Part shown: in pieces, positions 17,377 through 26,167 of the stretch | Numbering within the stretch: position 1 is the first letter of the stretch | How the letters are laid out: the number at the start of each line of letters is the position of its first letter | Assembly (NCBI RefSeq): GCF_017163935.1 | Contig: NZ_JABVZR010000001.1 | Location: 1,302,001-1,366,000 of the forward strand | Direction: 5' to 3' | DNA from: Novosphingobium terrae | GTDB lineage: Bacteria > Pseudomonadota > Alphaproteobacteria > Sphingomonadales > Sphingomonadaceae | DNA length: 64,000 nucleotides | The notes under the pieces: model-generated | Told to the model about the DNA's origin: nothing | Databases searched by the model: none | Seen by the model: only the letters and a program-made list of their open reading frames with translations | Position numbers and translations under genes: made by a program

Positions 17377-19526
17377 CACCAGTAATAGCGCAAGGATTTG
17401 GCCCATGTGCTGGCCGGATAGCGCTGTTTCAGCTCATTGTACCAGGCCTTGCGCTGCTCCTTGGGCACCTCGGGCGGCAGCGAGTCCGTCGCCAGCGAGG
17501 CACTGCAACCATTGTAGCCCGAGGGCGCATAGCACATCACTGCGCGATAGAGCGCATAGGCGCGCTCATCGGGCAGGGCCTTGGGATCGGCGATCACTGC
17601 GGCATAGATATCCCCGCGCGACAGCAGCCTGCCGGAGAAGCCCTCCGGCCCGCTGCCCAGTCCCGGATGTTTGGGATCGGGCCGGTACAGCGAGAAACCG
17701 TCAAAGCCGTTGAGGCGATAGAATTCACCCAGACACAGCTGCGCCTTGCGATCCACCGGGGAGCGGGCCAGCGCCGCAGCCGTCTGGCTCAGGGGCCCGC
17801 AGGCGATGCTGCCGTCCGACCATTTGCCCTTGCTGAACAGCCCGACGGGGATCGTCTCCTGCATCGAGAAATTCCAGAGATGATCCTCGGAGGAAGCATT
17901 GGCGGGCACCAGCGAGAGATCGCCGCCGAAATCGCCATAGGCGCCTTTGGCCAGATCCTTGTAGAGCAGGGTGAAGCGGGCGATATCGCGCTCATGCGCC
18001 GGGCGTGAGGCATCCCGGGCACTGCCGCGCAGGATCGCCGGAGTGGCCATGGTCTGCAGCAGGATTTCGCGCGTCATGCTGTCCGTGATGGGCGATCCCG
18101 GCGCGAAGACCTGCGCCAGCCTGCCGTCGCGCTGCCAGCGCAGCACCAGACCCATCTGCACCAGCGGCCGCTGGTAGAAGGGGCTCGCGCCGCTCAGCAG
18201 CTCCTGCCAGAAACCCGCCTCGTTGGGATCGCGGGCCTTGGCCAGCGCCATGCCGCGCAGCATCTGGCGGCTGAAGGCAATGGGTGTGAAGCTTTTCGCC
18301 CGCGCCGCATCGGGCAGGATGCTGAGGATCTCGCGCGGATTGTCGGTCGAGTAAAAGGCGTGGGTTGCTTCCAGCAGGCCGTAAAGATCGGGATGCTGGG
18401 CAAATTGCGCTTTTTGCGCCGCCAGTTGGGTGCCGGGCAAGCCGTCTTTGGTGCTTTGCGTGCCATCGCTGTCGCGGCGCATGCGCTTGAAATCGGCGAC
18501 GGCCAGCAGCAGCGGGGCATTGTCCAGCTTGTCGAAAACGGCATCGGCATCCTGACGCTCGAACAGCTTGATGTCGATTTCCTCGGCGATGTCGGCGGCG
18601 GCTTCACTGTCGCCCGAGGTGGTGGCGAGCAGCTTTTCATAGCTCTGCACCAAGCCTGCATCATCACCGCTCAGCCATGCCACACGCCGCAGCAGTCCTG
18701 TGGCCGAGGCAGCATAGCGCCCTTGCGGCCAGGCCTTGAGATAGGCCGCGATGGCATCACGCGCCGCAGCCACGGCGGCGGTGTCGACCTTCTCCGTCCC
18801 GGCGAAATCGCCATATTTATCGACGGCGCCGGCGATAGCCGCGCGCAGGGCGATACGGATCGGCATATAGGCGGCGGTTTCGGCGATCCAGCGGCTTCTG
18901 GATCGCGTCAGCGGCGCAAAGCCTTGCCGGGCTCCGGCCCAGTTACCGGTGTAGAAGGCCTGAGAGGCTTTCAGATAGGCCAGATAATCGCGCCCCGCAG
19001 GGCTGGTGATGGCGGGGCCATCCCATGCAACATCGCCGCATCCCACCTTTGCGCGCCATTGGCCCAAAGCCTTGCGTTCGGCCTCGGGCACGCCCTTGTC
19101 GGCGGCCAGCGCCTCGTTGAAGGCCGGGACAGCTGTGGCGAAAGTCTCGCAGGAGGAGGCTGGCTGGGTGTCATCCGCAGGCTTGCCCTCGGGCGCGGGC
19201 CACAAGGCAGAGCGCAGGCCCCGCCATGACAGCCAGGTCTGCCCGAACTGCCGCTCATCGGAAGAGGTCGGGGCAGGGCCGCGCGGCGCGGTCTCGCTCA
19301 GGCTGCGCATCAGCCAGAGCATGTTGACGCGTGTATCATTGCCGGGGCTCAGCATGGCCTGACTGGCACAGTCGTAAGAGGCCAGATTGAACCGCCAGTC
19401 GGGATAGCAGGAGGAATCGGCGCAGGCCCAGACCACACCGCCGGCAAGACAACCGGCACCGGCCAGCGTGGCCGCGCCCAAAGCCAGCCGACGCTTGCGC
19501 TCCATCCGCGCCAACCTCTTGATCAT
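17376..19526 (-). CDS. 716-aa membrane-anchored or exported protein, partner of DUF3142 lipoprotein
   Basis: The start is the ATG at 19526 (MIKRLARMERKRR), with AGGA about 5 nt upstream. A TTG five codons earlier is less likely. An N-terminal basic stretch and one hydrophobic helix (about 16-36) suggest export or inner-membrane anchoring with the bulk in the periplasm. The mature part has a Cys-rich beginning (ACADSSCYPDW, YDCASQ) and long alpha-helical repeats in the style of TPR/SEL1 proteins. No catalytic motif is visible. Overlap with the DUF3142 gene indicates a conserved two-gene unit, perhaps acting on envelope polysaccharide. I cannot name its function. Confidence 0.8.
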   Translation of the reverse strand: MIKRLARMERKRRLALGAATLAGAGCLAGGVVWACADSSCYPDWRFNLASYDCASQAMLSPGNDTRVNMLWLMRSLSETAPRGPAPTSSDERQFGQTWLSWRGLRSALWPAPEGKPADDTQPASSCETFATAVPAFNEALAADKGVPEAERKALGQWRAKVGCGDVAWDGPAITSPAGRDYLAYLKASQAFYTGNWAGARQGFAPLTRSRSRWIAETAAYMPIRIALRAAIAGAVDKYGDFAGTEKVDTAAVAAARDAIAAYLKAWPQGRYAASATGLLRRVAWLSGDDAGLVQSYEKLLATTSGDSEAAADIAEEIDIKLFERQDADAVFDKLDNAPLLLAVADFKRMRRDSDGTQSTKDGLPGTQLAAQKAQFAQHPDLYGLLEATHAFYSTDNPREILSILPDAARAKSFTPIAFSRQMLRGMALAKARDPNEAGFWQELLSGASPFYQRPLVQMGLVLRWQRDGRLAQVFAPGSPITDSMTREILLQTMATPAILRGSARDASRPAHERDIARFTLLYKDLAKGAYGDFGGDLSLVPANASSEDHLWNFSMQETIPVGLFSKGKWSDGSIACGPLSQTAAALARSPVDRKAQLCLGEFYRLNGFDGFSLYRPDPKHPGLGSGPEGFSGRLLSRGDIYAAVIADPKALPDERAYALYRAVMCYAPSGYNGCSASLATDSLPPEVPKEQRKAWYNELKQRYPASTWAKSLRYYW

Positions 19527-19616
19527 CTGATCCTGCCCCAAGATATTTCCCGGCGAATTTCTGGCAGGTTTCTTATGAAAACAAAAGAGATCGGCGCGTG
19601 TTTTACTGTTGATCCT

Positions 19617-20915
19617 TTATCCCAGCCTTGCGCGCATCTGCTCTGTGTCCAGCGCCTTGTCCCATTTGGCGATGCCCATGGTCGCCGCCGCATTGGTGAT
19701 GATGAAGGTGGGCGTAAAGCCCTGAGACATCAGGCGGTGAATGCCCAGCAGCAGCGCCACGCTGCCCACCGGAATGGTGTGATCCATCGAGATGGTCGCC
19801 GCCAGCACCACAAAGGCCGCGCCCGGAATGCCCGCCGCGCCCTTGGAGGTGACGGTCATCAGCAGCACCAGACCAAGCTGATGGGCAAAGCTGAGCGGCG
19901 TGTTCGTCGCCTGCGCCAGAAAGATCGTCGCCATGCCCAGATAGAGGCAGGCCCCGGTCAGGTTGAAGGAATAGCCCGCAGGCACGGTGAAGCCCGCCAG
20001 ACCTTTCTCACAGCCAGCCTCGGTCAGCTTGGTGATGATGCGGGGCAGCACCGCTTCTGAAGAGGTGGTGGCGATGCTGATCAGCAGTTCGTCGCGGAAC
20101 AGGCGCAGGAATTTGAAGGGGCTGAAGCCGCACCACAGGGCAATCGGCACGATGGCGCAGAGGATGAAGGCAAGGCAGGCCAGATAGAACTCGCCGATCA
20201 GCGTGCCCAGCGACGCCAGCGATGCCACGCCGAACTTGCCCACCGTAAAGGCGATCGCGCCGAAAGCGCCGACGGGCGCCACCCACATCACCATGCCCAC
20301 GATGCGGAAGATCATTTGCAACCCGGCATCCAGCACATCGAGCAGCGGCTGGGCCCGCGCACCCATCCAGATCAGGGCAAAGCCGCTCAGCACCGCCAGA
20401 AACAGCACCTGAAGCACATTGCCTTCCACAAAGGCGCCGAAGAAGCTCTTGGGGATGATGTTGAGGATAAAGGCCATCGGCGTGATCTGTTCGGCGCGGT
20501 TGAGGTAATCGGCCAGATTGGTGCTGTGCAGGGCGGCAGGATCGACATTCATCCCCACGCCCGGCTGCAGGATGTTGGCCGCCAGCAGTGCGATCACGAT
20601 GGCCAGCAAAGTCATCGCATAGAAGACCGCCAGCGTCTTGATCGCGATGCGCCCCACCCGCGACATATCGGCCATATTGGCGATGCCGCTCACGATGGTG
20701 CAGAAGATCAGCGGCGCGATCACCATGGAGATCAGCCGGATAAAGGCATCGCCCAGCGGCTGCATCAGCAAGCCCGTATGGGGCGCCTCCATGCCCAGCA
20801 CCACGCCCAGCACCATGGCCAGCAGCACCCAGAGCCACAGCTGCTTCCAGATGCGGGGCCGCGCCGGGGCGGGATGCGCGCGGGCCGGGTCCATGGTGTG
20901 CGACAGAACAGTCAT
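19617..20915 (-). CDS. dctA: C4-dicarboxylate/cation symporter, DctA family
   Basis: Inner-membrane carrier of 432 aa that imports dicarboxylates or related acids with protons or sodium. Family signatures are intact: the serine-rich hairpin tip TTSSEAVLPRI, the NLTGACLYLG segment in the seventh helix, and TSKGAAGIPGAAFVVLAAT in the second hairpin. The ATG at 20915 has AGGGG upstream. It is the last gene of the lower operon after a dihydroxyphthalate-decarboxylase-like protein and an amidohydrolase. The physiological substrate may therefore be an aromatic or ring-cleavage dicarboxylate rather than succinate; this is an inference from position. Confidence 0.92.
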   Translation of the reverse strand: MTVLSHTMDPARAHPAPARPRIWKQLWLWVLLAMVLGVVLGMEAPHTGLLMQPLGDAFIRLISMVIAPLIFCTIVSGIANMADMSRVGRIAIKTLAVFYAMTLLAIVIALLAANILQPGVGMNVDPAALHSTNLADYLNRAEQITPMAFILNIIPKSFFGAFVEGNVLQVLFLAVLSGFALIWMGARAQPLLDVLDAGLQMIFRIVGMVMWVAPVGAFGAIAFTVGKFGVASLASLGTLIGEFYLACLAFILCAIVPIALWCGFSPFKFLRLFRDELLISIATTSSEAVLPRIITKLTEAGCEKGLAGFTVPAGYSFNLTGACLYLGMATIFLAQATNTPLSFAHQLGLVLLMTVTSKGAAGIPGAAFVVLAATISMDHTIPVGSVALLLGIHRLMSQGFTPTFIITNAAATMGIAKWDKALDTEQMRARLG

Positions 20916-20949
20916 CCTCTACCCCTTCTTGTTGCGTGCCGCTTTGCGG

Positions 20950-21825
20950 TCAGGCCAGCAGATCTTCGGACACGCCCGCGAAGAGTTCATCCAGGCTCAG
21001 GCGGCGCGGGATGATCTTCTGCTCCAGCGCCAGATCGATCGCCGCCTCGATGCCCTTGCGGTTGGCCTCCAGCCCCACGGGAGGCAGCTTGGCGGTGACG
21101 CTTTCAGGCGCGGCTTCGCGCGATTCCTTCAGCATGCGGAAGATTTCGCGCTGCACCTCGGGGCTGGCCACATCCTTGTGCAGCACGAACATATGGTTGA
21201 TCGGGATGTAACCCTCACGCGCGGCCCAGCGCGCGCCTTCCGCCATGGCATCGGGGATCAGCGTGGCGACGCGCTCATCCTTGGGCATTTCATTGCCCAT
21301 CAGCGCGGCGGTGATCTCGCCGCTGAACATCATCTCTGCCAGATCGGCGCCGGCGGGCAGGCGGGTGCAATTGGCCGGATCGTCATATTCGGCCAGATGC
21401 GATGTGCCGATGGTCAGCCACTCCACCTTGCTCAAATCGACGCCATACTCGCGGCTCAGAATGCCGCGCACCCACAGGCCGGTGGTCTGGGCATAGGTGC
21501 GTACGCCCACCTTGCGGCCCTCGATATCCTTGGGGCTGAGCGGCCCCAGCTCGCGGTTGTAGCCGATGCAGTGATGCTGCGTGCGGCCCGAGACGGCGAA
21601 AGGCAGCAGCACATAGGGCTTGTCGTAGATCTTCGCCTGAAGAAAGGTGACGATGGCCAGCTCGCCCGCCTGATAGCGGTTGTTGCGGATCATGTCCTTG
21701 AAGCCGCTGGAGGCCGATTTGGGCCCCTGAAAATCCAGCGTGACGCGGGGGGAGGTGATCCGCCCCTCCTTCAGCGCCAGCGTCGAGGGATAATCGGCAA
21801 GGTTGGTGGGAAGGATGAGGGTCAT
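20950..21825 (-). CDS. 4,5-dihydroxyphthalate decarboxylase-like / NMT1-fold protein
   Basis: A 291-aa cytoplasmic protein without a signal peptide, of the family grouped with Pseudomonas Pht5 and NMT1-like substrate-binding folds. Recognisable segments: RITSPRVTLDF at the start, FKDMIRNNRYQAGELAIVTF, a PLPFAVSGR-like VLLPFAVSGRTQHH, KVGVRTYAQTTGLWVRGIL, and a C-terminal helical domain. Family members decarboxylate dihydroxyphthalate or are of unknown activity. It lies 6 bp after the amidohydrolase gene and before dctA, so a role in aromatic acid breakdown is plausible but unproved. Confidence 0.8.
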   Translation of the reverse strand: MTLILPTNLADYPSTLALKEGRITSPRVTLDFQGPKSASSGFKDMIRNNRYQAGELAIVTFLQAKIYDKPYVLLPFAVSGRTQHHCIGYNRELGPLSPKDIEGRKVGVRTYAQTTGLWVRGILSREYGVDLSKVEWLTIGTSHLAEYDDPANCTRLPAGADLAEMMFSGEITAALMGNEMPKDERVATLIPDAMAEGARWAAREGYIPINHMFVLHKDVASPEVQREIFRMLKESREAAPESVTAKLPPVGLEANRKGIEAAIDLALEQKIIPRRLSLDELFAGVSEDLLA

Positions 21826-21831
21826 GGCCGC

Positions 21832-22689
21832 TTAGTCCTTCAGTGCGGGATAGAGGGTCTGGGCGGTCCCGGCGAAGATCCAGTGCCGGTCCTCCTCCGA
21901 CAGGGTGCCGAGCGCCTGTCTGGCGATCTCCAGATTGCCCGAAAGCGTCCCTTCAGAGGCCGGGAAGTTCGACCCCCAGGCCAGACGATGCGCGCCAAAT
22001 TCCGCCACCAGACGCGGGAAGAGGGTTTCGGCGCTGGCCTCGCCCTTCAGATCGTCGATGAAGGTGCGGGGGGTCAGCTTGAAATGGATGTTCTCGAAAG
22101 GCGCGAGGCCGAAATGGGCCGAGGCCTTCTTGTAAGGCGCGCCATCGCTGAGATCCGGGCGCCCGAAATGGTCGATCAGGATCTTCACCTGAGGAAAGCG
22201 CCTGGCCAGCCCCGCCACCTGCGCCAGCCCGCCCGCATCGGTCTGCAGGCAGATCGAGAGGCCCAGCTCGCCCGCCAGCTCCCACGCCGGGAAGGAGCGC
22301 TTGTCATCGATCCAGCTGGGATCGAAAGCCGCGGTGGAGCCGCCGGTGAACAGGCGCAGGCCGGTGAGGCCGCGCTCTGTCCAGTAACGGATTTTTTGCG
22401 CGGCATCCTGCGCCAGAACATCGACCGAGCCGACCACGGTGAAGCGCCCCGGATGGGCCGCCGCCGCATCGCAGACATAGCTCATATCATAGCCATAGCA
22501 GGTGGAGGCCTGCACGATGGCGGCCTTGTCGACCCCGGCCTCATCCATGGCGGCGATCAGCTGCTCGATGGTGATCGGGCGGTCCTTCGACCAGCCCGAC
22601 TGCTTGCCGAACAGCGGCGCCAGCGGATAGGTTTCCAGATCGGGCGAGACGATATGGGGATGAACGTCGATAAAGCGCGAGGTGGTCAT
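21832..22689 (-). CDS. metal-dependent amidohydrolase (Amidohydro_2, lactonase/decarboxylase type)
   Basis: A 285-aa TIM-barrel hydrolase of the amidohydrolase 2 group, which includes 2-pyrone-4,6-dicarboxylate lactonase and several nonoxidative aromatic decarboxylases. It keeps the metal-binding HxH (His10, His12 in DVHPHIV), the later histidine in IDHFGRPD, and the C-terminal LAWGSNFP motif carrying family-conserved residues. The ATG at 22689 is clear. It is first in the lower operon (amidohydrolase, decarboxylase-like, dctA) and separated by 129 bp from the LysR gene. Substrate unknown; lactone hydrolysis or decarboxylation of a ring-cleavage product would fit. Confidence 0.85.
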   Translation of the reverse strand: MTTSRFIDVHPHIVSPDLETYPLAPLFGKQSGWSKDRPITIEQLIAAMDEAGVDKAAIVQASTCYGYDMSYVCDAAAAHPGRFTVVGSVDVLAQDAAQKIRYWTERGLTGLRLFTGGSTAAFDPSWIDDKRSFPAWELAGELGLSICLQTDAGGLAQVAGLARRFPQVKILIDHFGRPDLSDGAPYKKASAHFGLAPFENIHFKLTPRTFIDDLKGEASAETLFPRLVAEFGAHRLAWGSNFPASEGTLSGNLEIARQALGTLSEEDRHWIFAGTAQTLYPALKD

Positions 22690-22818
22690 GATGCTCTTTC
22701 GAAAAGGGCGAAGAAGGAGGGCGTGGCGGCCAAGTTGCGGGGCGCCTTCACCGATGTCTTTTGTCTAGGTTGGTTGGGCCGGTGGCGGGAAATTGGAAGT
22801 CGCCGCGCCAGCATAACT

Positions 22819-24087
22819 TCAGGCGCCGGGCCCGGCCTCGCGCGCATGGTCATGCAGACAGCGGGCGAAGGCGGCCTGCAGGCGGGTGGGCAGCCAGCCC
22901 CGCCGCGTGGTCACCGCAATGCGTGAGGGTGTTTCCAGCGGCCCGAACTCCAGCGCCACCAGACGGCCACCCAGCTGCTGCTCCAGAAACAGCTCCGAGC
23001 GGGTCATAATGGCCAGCGCATCGCTGCCGCCCAGCAGCGAGAGGATGGTGATGATCGAATGGGTTTCCACCCGCGCGGTGGGGCGGGTCTGGCCGGCGAA
23101 GAGCGTCTCGAAGGCCGCGCGGCGCACTGCGCCGGGGCGGGCCAGAACCCAGTCATATTGCGCCAGATCGGTGGTGCGGATCGCCGCGCGCGCGGCCAGC
23201 GGATGATCGCGCCTTGCCGCCAGCACAAAGGGGTCTTCGGCGATGACCTGTTCCAGCACATTGTCCGCCGGGGAGGGGTGATGCTGCAGCCCCACCGCGA
23301 AATCGATCGAGCCGCGTTTCAACCCGTCGAGCAGCACGTCGGAGGTGGCATTCATCACCGAGACCCGCGCCTGCGGATGCTGCGCGGTAAAGCGCTGCAG
23401 CACCGAATTGAGCAGATGATTGCCCGCCAGCATCATCGCGCCGATCAGAATGCGTCCGTTCTCGATGCCGAAACCGGCGTTGATCTCCTCGCGCGCGGAT
23501 TCCAGCTCGCGCATCGCCAGGCGCAGCCTTGTGGCCAGTACCTTTCCCTGCATATTGGTGGTGATGCCATGGGCCTCGCGCTTGAAGAGGCGCATGTCCA
23601 GCTCGGCTTCCAGACTGCTGGCGGCCTTGCGCAGGGTGGTCTCGCGCTGGTCGAGCAGACGCGCGGCATCGGCCAGCGATCCGAATTCGTCGATCAGCAG
23701 CAGCGCGGTGGTCAGCGAGCGCGTCAGCCGGTGGACGATCCCGTTGGCTTGCGCACTGGTCCAGCCGCGATCCGCGCCGCATTCCAGCACCGCGCCGCGC
23801 ATCTCTGAGAAATAGCGCCTGACGCGATTGTCGAGGATCAGCCCGGCATCGGTCAGCACCAGACCGGCGCGCTGGCGGATGAACAGCGGCGCGCCCAGCG
23901 CGGCCTCCAGCATGGCAATGGCTTGCGTAACGGCAGGCTGCGACCGGGCCAGGTCCGCCGCCCCGCGCGAAATGCTGCGCGATTGCGCCACCGCGGCAAA
24001 GGCGCGCAACTGCGACTGGCTGGGCAGATTGTCATAGAAGGCCTTGTTGGTGCCATCGAAGGTGAGCGAGGTCAGCACGCTGTCCAC
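22819..24087 (-). CDS. LysR-type regulator with two tandem winged-helix DNA-binding domains
   Basis: A 422-aa protein, about 120 residues longer than ordinary LysR regulators. Residues 26-86 form a canonical LysR winged helix (FAAVAQSRSISRGAADLARS, then ALGAPLFIRQRAGLVLTDAG). Residues 124-184 form a second, divergent copy (LIDEFGSLADAARLLDQR, then LDMRLFKREAHGITTNMQG). A standard LysR substrate-binding domain follows (about 208-415). Start is GTG 24087; no ATG lies early in the frame. It is the last gene of the upper operon, 31 bp after a cupin gene, and upstream of the amidohydrolase operon, so it probably controls one or both. Confidence 0.92.
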   Translation of the reverse strand: MDSVLTSLTFDGTNKAFYDNLPSQSQLRAFAAVAQSRSISRGAADLARSQPAVTQAIAMLEAALGAPLFIRQRAGLVLTDAGLILDNRVRRYFSEMRGAVLECGADRGWTSAQANGIVHRLTRSLTTALLLIDEFGSLADAARLLDQRETTLRKAASSLEAELDMRLFKREAHGITTNMQGKVLATRLRLAMRELESAREEINAGFGIENGRILIGAMMLAGNHLLNSVLQRFTAQHPQARVSVMNATSDVLLDGLKRGSIDFAVGLQHHPSPADNVLEQVIAEDPFVLAARRDHPLAARAAIRTTDLAQYDWVLARPGAVRRAAFETLFAGQTRPTARVETHSIITILSLLGGSDALAIMTRSELFLEQQLGGRLVALEFGPLETPSRIAVTTRRGWLPTRLQAAFARCLHDHAREAGPGA

Positions 24088-24118
24088 AAGCCTTATTCCT
24101 TGCCTGCGGGCGCGGGGA

Positions 24119-24658
24119 TCACCGGCTCTTTTCGTAACCGGGGTTCATCCGCACCACCATATAGGTGACGTGGCCATCGAGCCGGGTGAAGCCATGCACC
24201 ACGCCGGGCGGGATCATCACCACATCGCCCGCCTCCACATGATGCGCCGTGCCGCCTTCCACGCGTGAGCCCTTCAGGCTGGGGCCGATGCTGGCCGGAT
24301 TGCTTGGCTTGCCATTCATCATCATCGGCTTGGGATCGACCAGCGTGCCACCCGTGGCAAAATCGCCGCCGCCTTCGAGGATGGTGTAGATCTCGGTGAC
24401 CTTTTCGTGGATCACCGGGCCTTCGTCGGGGGTGTCGCGGCGCAGCACATCGAGGCTGACGCGGTCGTCGCCCGCGCGCACCGCGCCCACCACGCCCAGA
24501 CCCTTGCCGTTGGCGCGCGCCGCCAGCGCCTTGGCGAAATCGCCCTTGGCGACAAACACCGCATCGCTTTGCGCGGGCAGAGGCGCGGCCTGCGCCAGAG
24601 CCATGCCGGGGGCCAGCATCAGCGCCAGAGCGGCGAGGGCAAGCTCGATCCTTCTCAT
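24119..24658 (-). CDS. exported single-domain cupin A
   Basis: A 179-aa protein with a Sec signal peptide (cleavage likely after ALA at residue 22). The cupin core keeps a metal-site pattern: motif 1 has His84 and Glu89 (HEKVTEIYTILEG), and motif 2 has EAGDVVMIPPGVVHGF with His155. The spacing between ligands equals that in the second cupin of this cluster (29047-29514), so the two are probably paralogues. Periplasmic location is unusual for catabolic cupins. It could be a dioxygenase, isomerase or lyase, or a ligand-binding protein. It lies 13 bp after a larger cupin-like gene and 31 bp before the LysR gene. Confidence 0.85.
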   Translation of the reverse strand: MRRIELALAALALMLAPGMALAQAAPLPAQSDAVFVAKGDFAKALAARANGKGLGVVGAVRAGDDRVSLDVLRRDTPDEGPVIHEKVTEIYTILEGGGDFATGGTLVDPKPMMMNGKPSNPASIGPSLKGSRVEGGTAHHVEAGDVVMIPPGVVHGFTRLDGHVTYMVVRMNPGYEKSR

Positions 24659-24671
24659 CACGAATATCCCT

Positions 24672-25568
24672 TCAGAAATTGGGCTTGTTGGGGGAGCGGT
24701 CATAGGCATCCTTCAGCTGGGCCATCCACGGATACCATTCGCGCCAATGCGTCTTGAGGCCGTCGCCATCGATGCGTTTGAACTCGATGCGGTAGTAATG
24801 GATCGGCGCCTTGCCGGTGTTGTGCGTCACCTCGGGCCCTGTGGGAGCGGTGGCGGCGCAGCCCAGATGCTCGAAACCGGGCAGCGGCGCGCTGGCATGG
24901 CTGCCTCTGGTTTGGGGCAGCGGCGTTGCGCTGTCGAAGGCCAGCACGGCGGGGTAGGGGCTGGCGGGTGCGCGGCGGACCTCGCCGGGGCGGATCAGCA
25001 CCTCGATCAGCCGGATATGATCGTCCTCGAAGAGTTGGCGCGTGCCGCTGCCCGGCCAGCGCTTCCGGAGATCCGCGCCATCACCGGGGAGGAATTCCAG
25101 CCGCAGGAAATGATGCGGATAGCTGTCGAGATTGCTTTCGTGATGCGGGTTCTGCGGGCTGGCCGCGCGGCAGAAGGGATAGGCCAGCCCATCGGGCGGC
25201 GGGGTGACCACGGCCTTCATGTTATGCGCCGGATCGAACATGGTGTTGGTGCTCTTGGGCACCGGCGCATCCACCGCGAAGACCGAAGGGAAGGGGTGGC
25301 CATGCATATTGCCCACCACGCCGGGGAAATAGGCCACCTCCACCAGCCGCACATGGCTGTCGATGTAGCGGACATGATGAACCTCGGGCGCGGCGACTGC
25401 GGCCTCGGTCTCATCGGCGAAGGGATAATGGGCGGGCCATTCGCCGGGGTTGAGCGTGTGGGGGCCCTGAACCGGCTGATAGCCGGGGGATTGCGCGGCA
25501 ACAGGCGCAAGGAGGCCCGTTCCCGCAAGCGCTGCCGCTGCGAGGAGACATCTGTACTGACTGATCAT
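24672..25568 (-). CDS. exported bicupin-like protein
   Basis: A 298-aa secreted protein; the signal peptide ends near residue 25 (APVAAQ). Two similar halves can be seen. The first contains HHVRYIDSHVRLVEVAYFPG and NMHGHPFPSVFAVD; the second contains LFEDDHIRLIEVLIRPGE and SPYPAVLAFD. The repeat supports a two-domain cupin fold; only the first half keeps the HGHP metal-type motif. No precise family recognised. It sits between the cytochrome b561 and single-cupin genes with gaps of 3 and 13 bp, so it belongs to one transcript with them. Confidence 0.75.
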   Translation of the reverse strand: MISQYRCLLAAAALAGTGLLAPVAAQSPGYQPVQGPHTLNPGEWPAHYPFADETEAAVAAPEVHHVRYIDSHVRLVEVAYFPGVVGNMHGHPFPSVFAVDAPVPKSTNTMFDPAHNMKAVVTPPPDGLAYPFCRAASPQNPHHESNLDSYPHHFLRLEFLPGDGADLRKRWPGSGTRQLFEDDHIRLIEVLIRPGEVRRAPASPYPAVLAFDSATPLPQTRGSHASAPLPGFEHLGCAATAPTGPEVTHNTGKAPIHYYRIEFKRIDGDGLKTHWREWYPWMAQLKDAYDRSPNKPNF

Positions 25569-25571
25569 GGT

Positions 25572-26156
25572 TCAGACCTTTGAGGAGGACCCTGAGAACC
25601 ACATCCGCGCAAATTGCGGCCTGCGGTCGATGAACTGGTGTTTCAGCGCGCCCGCCACATGGCCCGCCAGCAGCGCCAGCAAGATCCAGGCGCCGATCTG
25701 ATGGGCCGAGACGGCACTGTCATGCGCGGCCACCTTCTGCGGCAGCGGCAGGGCGTCGAGCAGGCCGATCTTGGGCAGCGGCATCAGCAGCCAGAGCGCC
25801 GCCCCGGCACCTTTGCGCGTGCTGGCCGAGCTGATCGCCCAGCCCGCCAGCGGCACGGCCAGCATCAGCACATAGAGCAAGCCATGCACGCCCTCGGCCA
25901 GCAGGCGCTCCAGACGGCTGAGATGCGCGTCAAGCGGGGGCGGCCTGTGGCTCAGCCGCCAGACGATGCGCAGCAGGCTGAGTGCCAGAACCGTCAGCCC
26001 CGAGGAGGCGTGAAGGCTGACCACCACATGCTTGGCCTCGCCCTTCAGCCCTTCCATGAAGAAGCCGGTGGCAAGGTTGAACAGGATGCAGGCCGCGATC
26101 CCCCAGTGCAGCAGCACGGCCACGCTGGTGTAACGCTGGTCGGTGGTCAGGCTCAC
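25572..26156 (-). CDS. cytochrome b561-family diheme membrane protein
   Basis: A 194-aa four-helix membrane cytochrome that carries electrons across or along the inner membrane. The GTG start at 26156 (GGAAAG upstream) gives MSLTTDQRYTSVAVLLHWG, the usual N-terminus. Candidate heme histidines are His17, His49, His91 and His152 or His166, in their expected helices. The family often links the quinone pool to periplasmic oxidoreductases. Its place among secreted cupins and a beta-propeller suggests a redox step in the periplasm fed by or feeding the quinone pool. It lies 11 bp after the MFS gene. Confidence 0.9.
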   Translation of the reverse strand: MSLTTDQRYTSVAVLLHWGIAACILFNLATGFFMEGLKGEAKHVVVSLHASSGLTVLALSLLRIVWRLSHRPPPLDAHLSRLERLLAEGVHGLLYVLMLAVPLAGWAISSASTRKGAGAALWLLMPLPKIGLLDALPLPQKVAAHDSAVSAHQIGAWILLALLAGHVAGALKHQFIDRRPQFARMWFSGSSSKV

Positions 26157-26167
26157 GGTTTCTTTCC

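Noticed and set aside
20638..22926. 762-codon open frame on the plus strand
   Set aside because: It is antisense to the decarboxylase-like, amidohydrolase and LysR genes, with composition typical of the reverse of GC-rich codons and no motifs.
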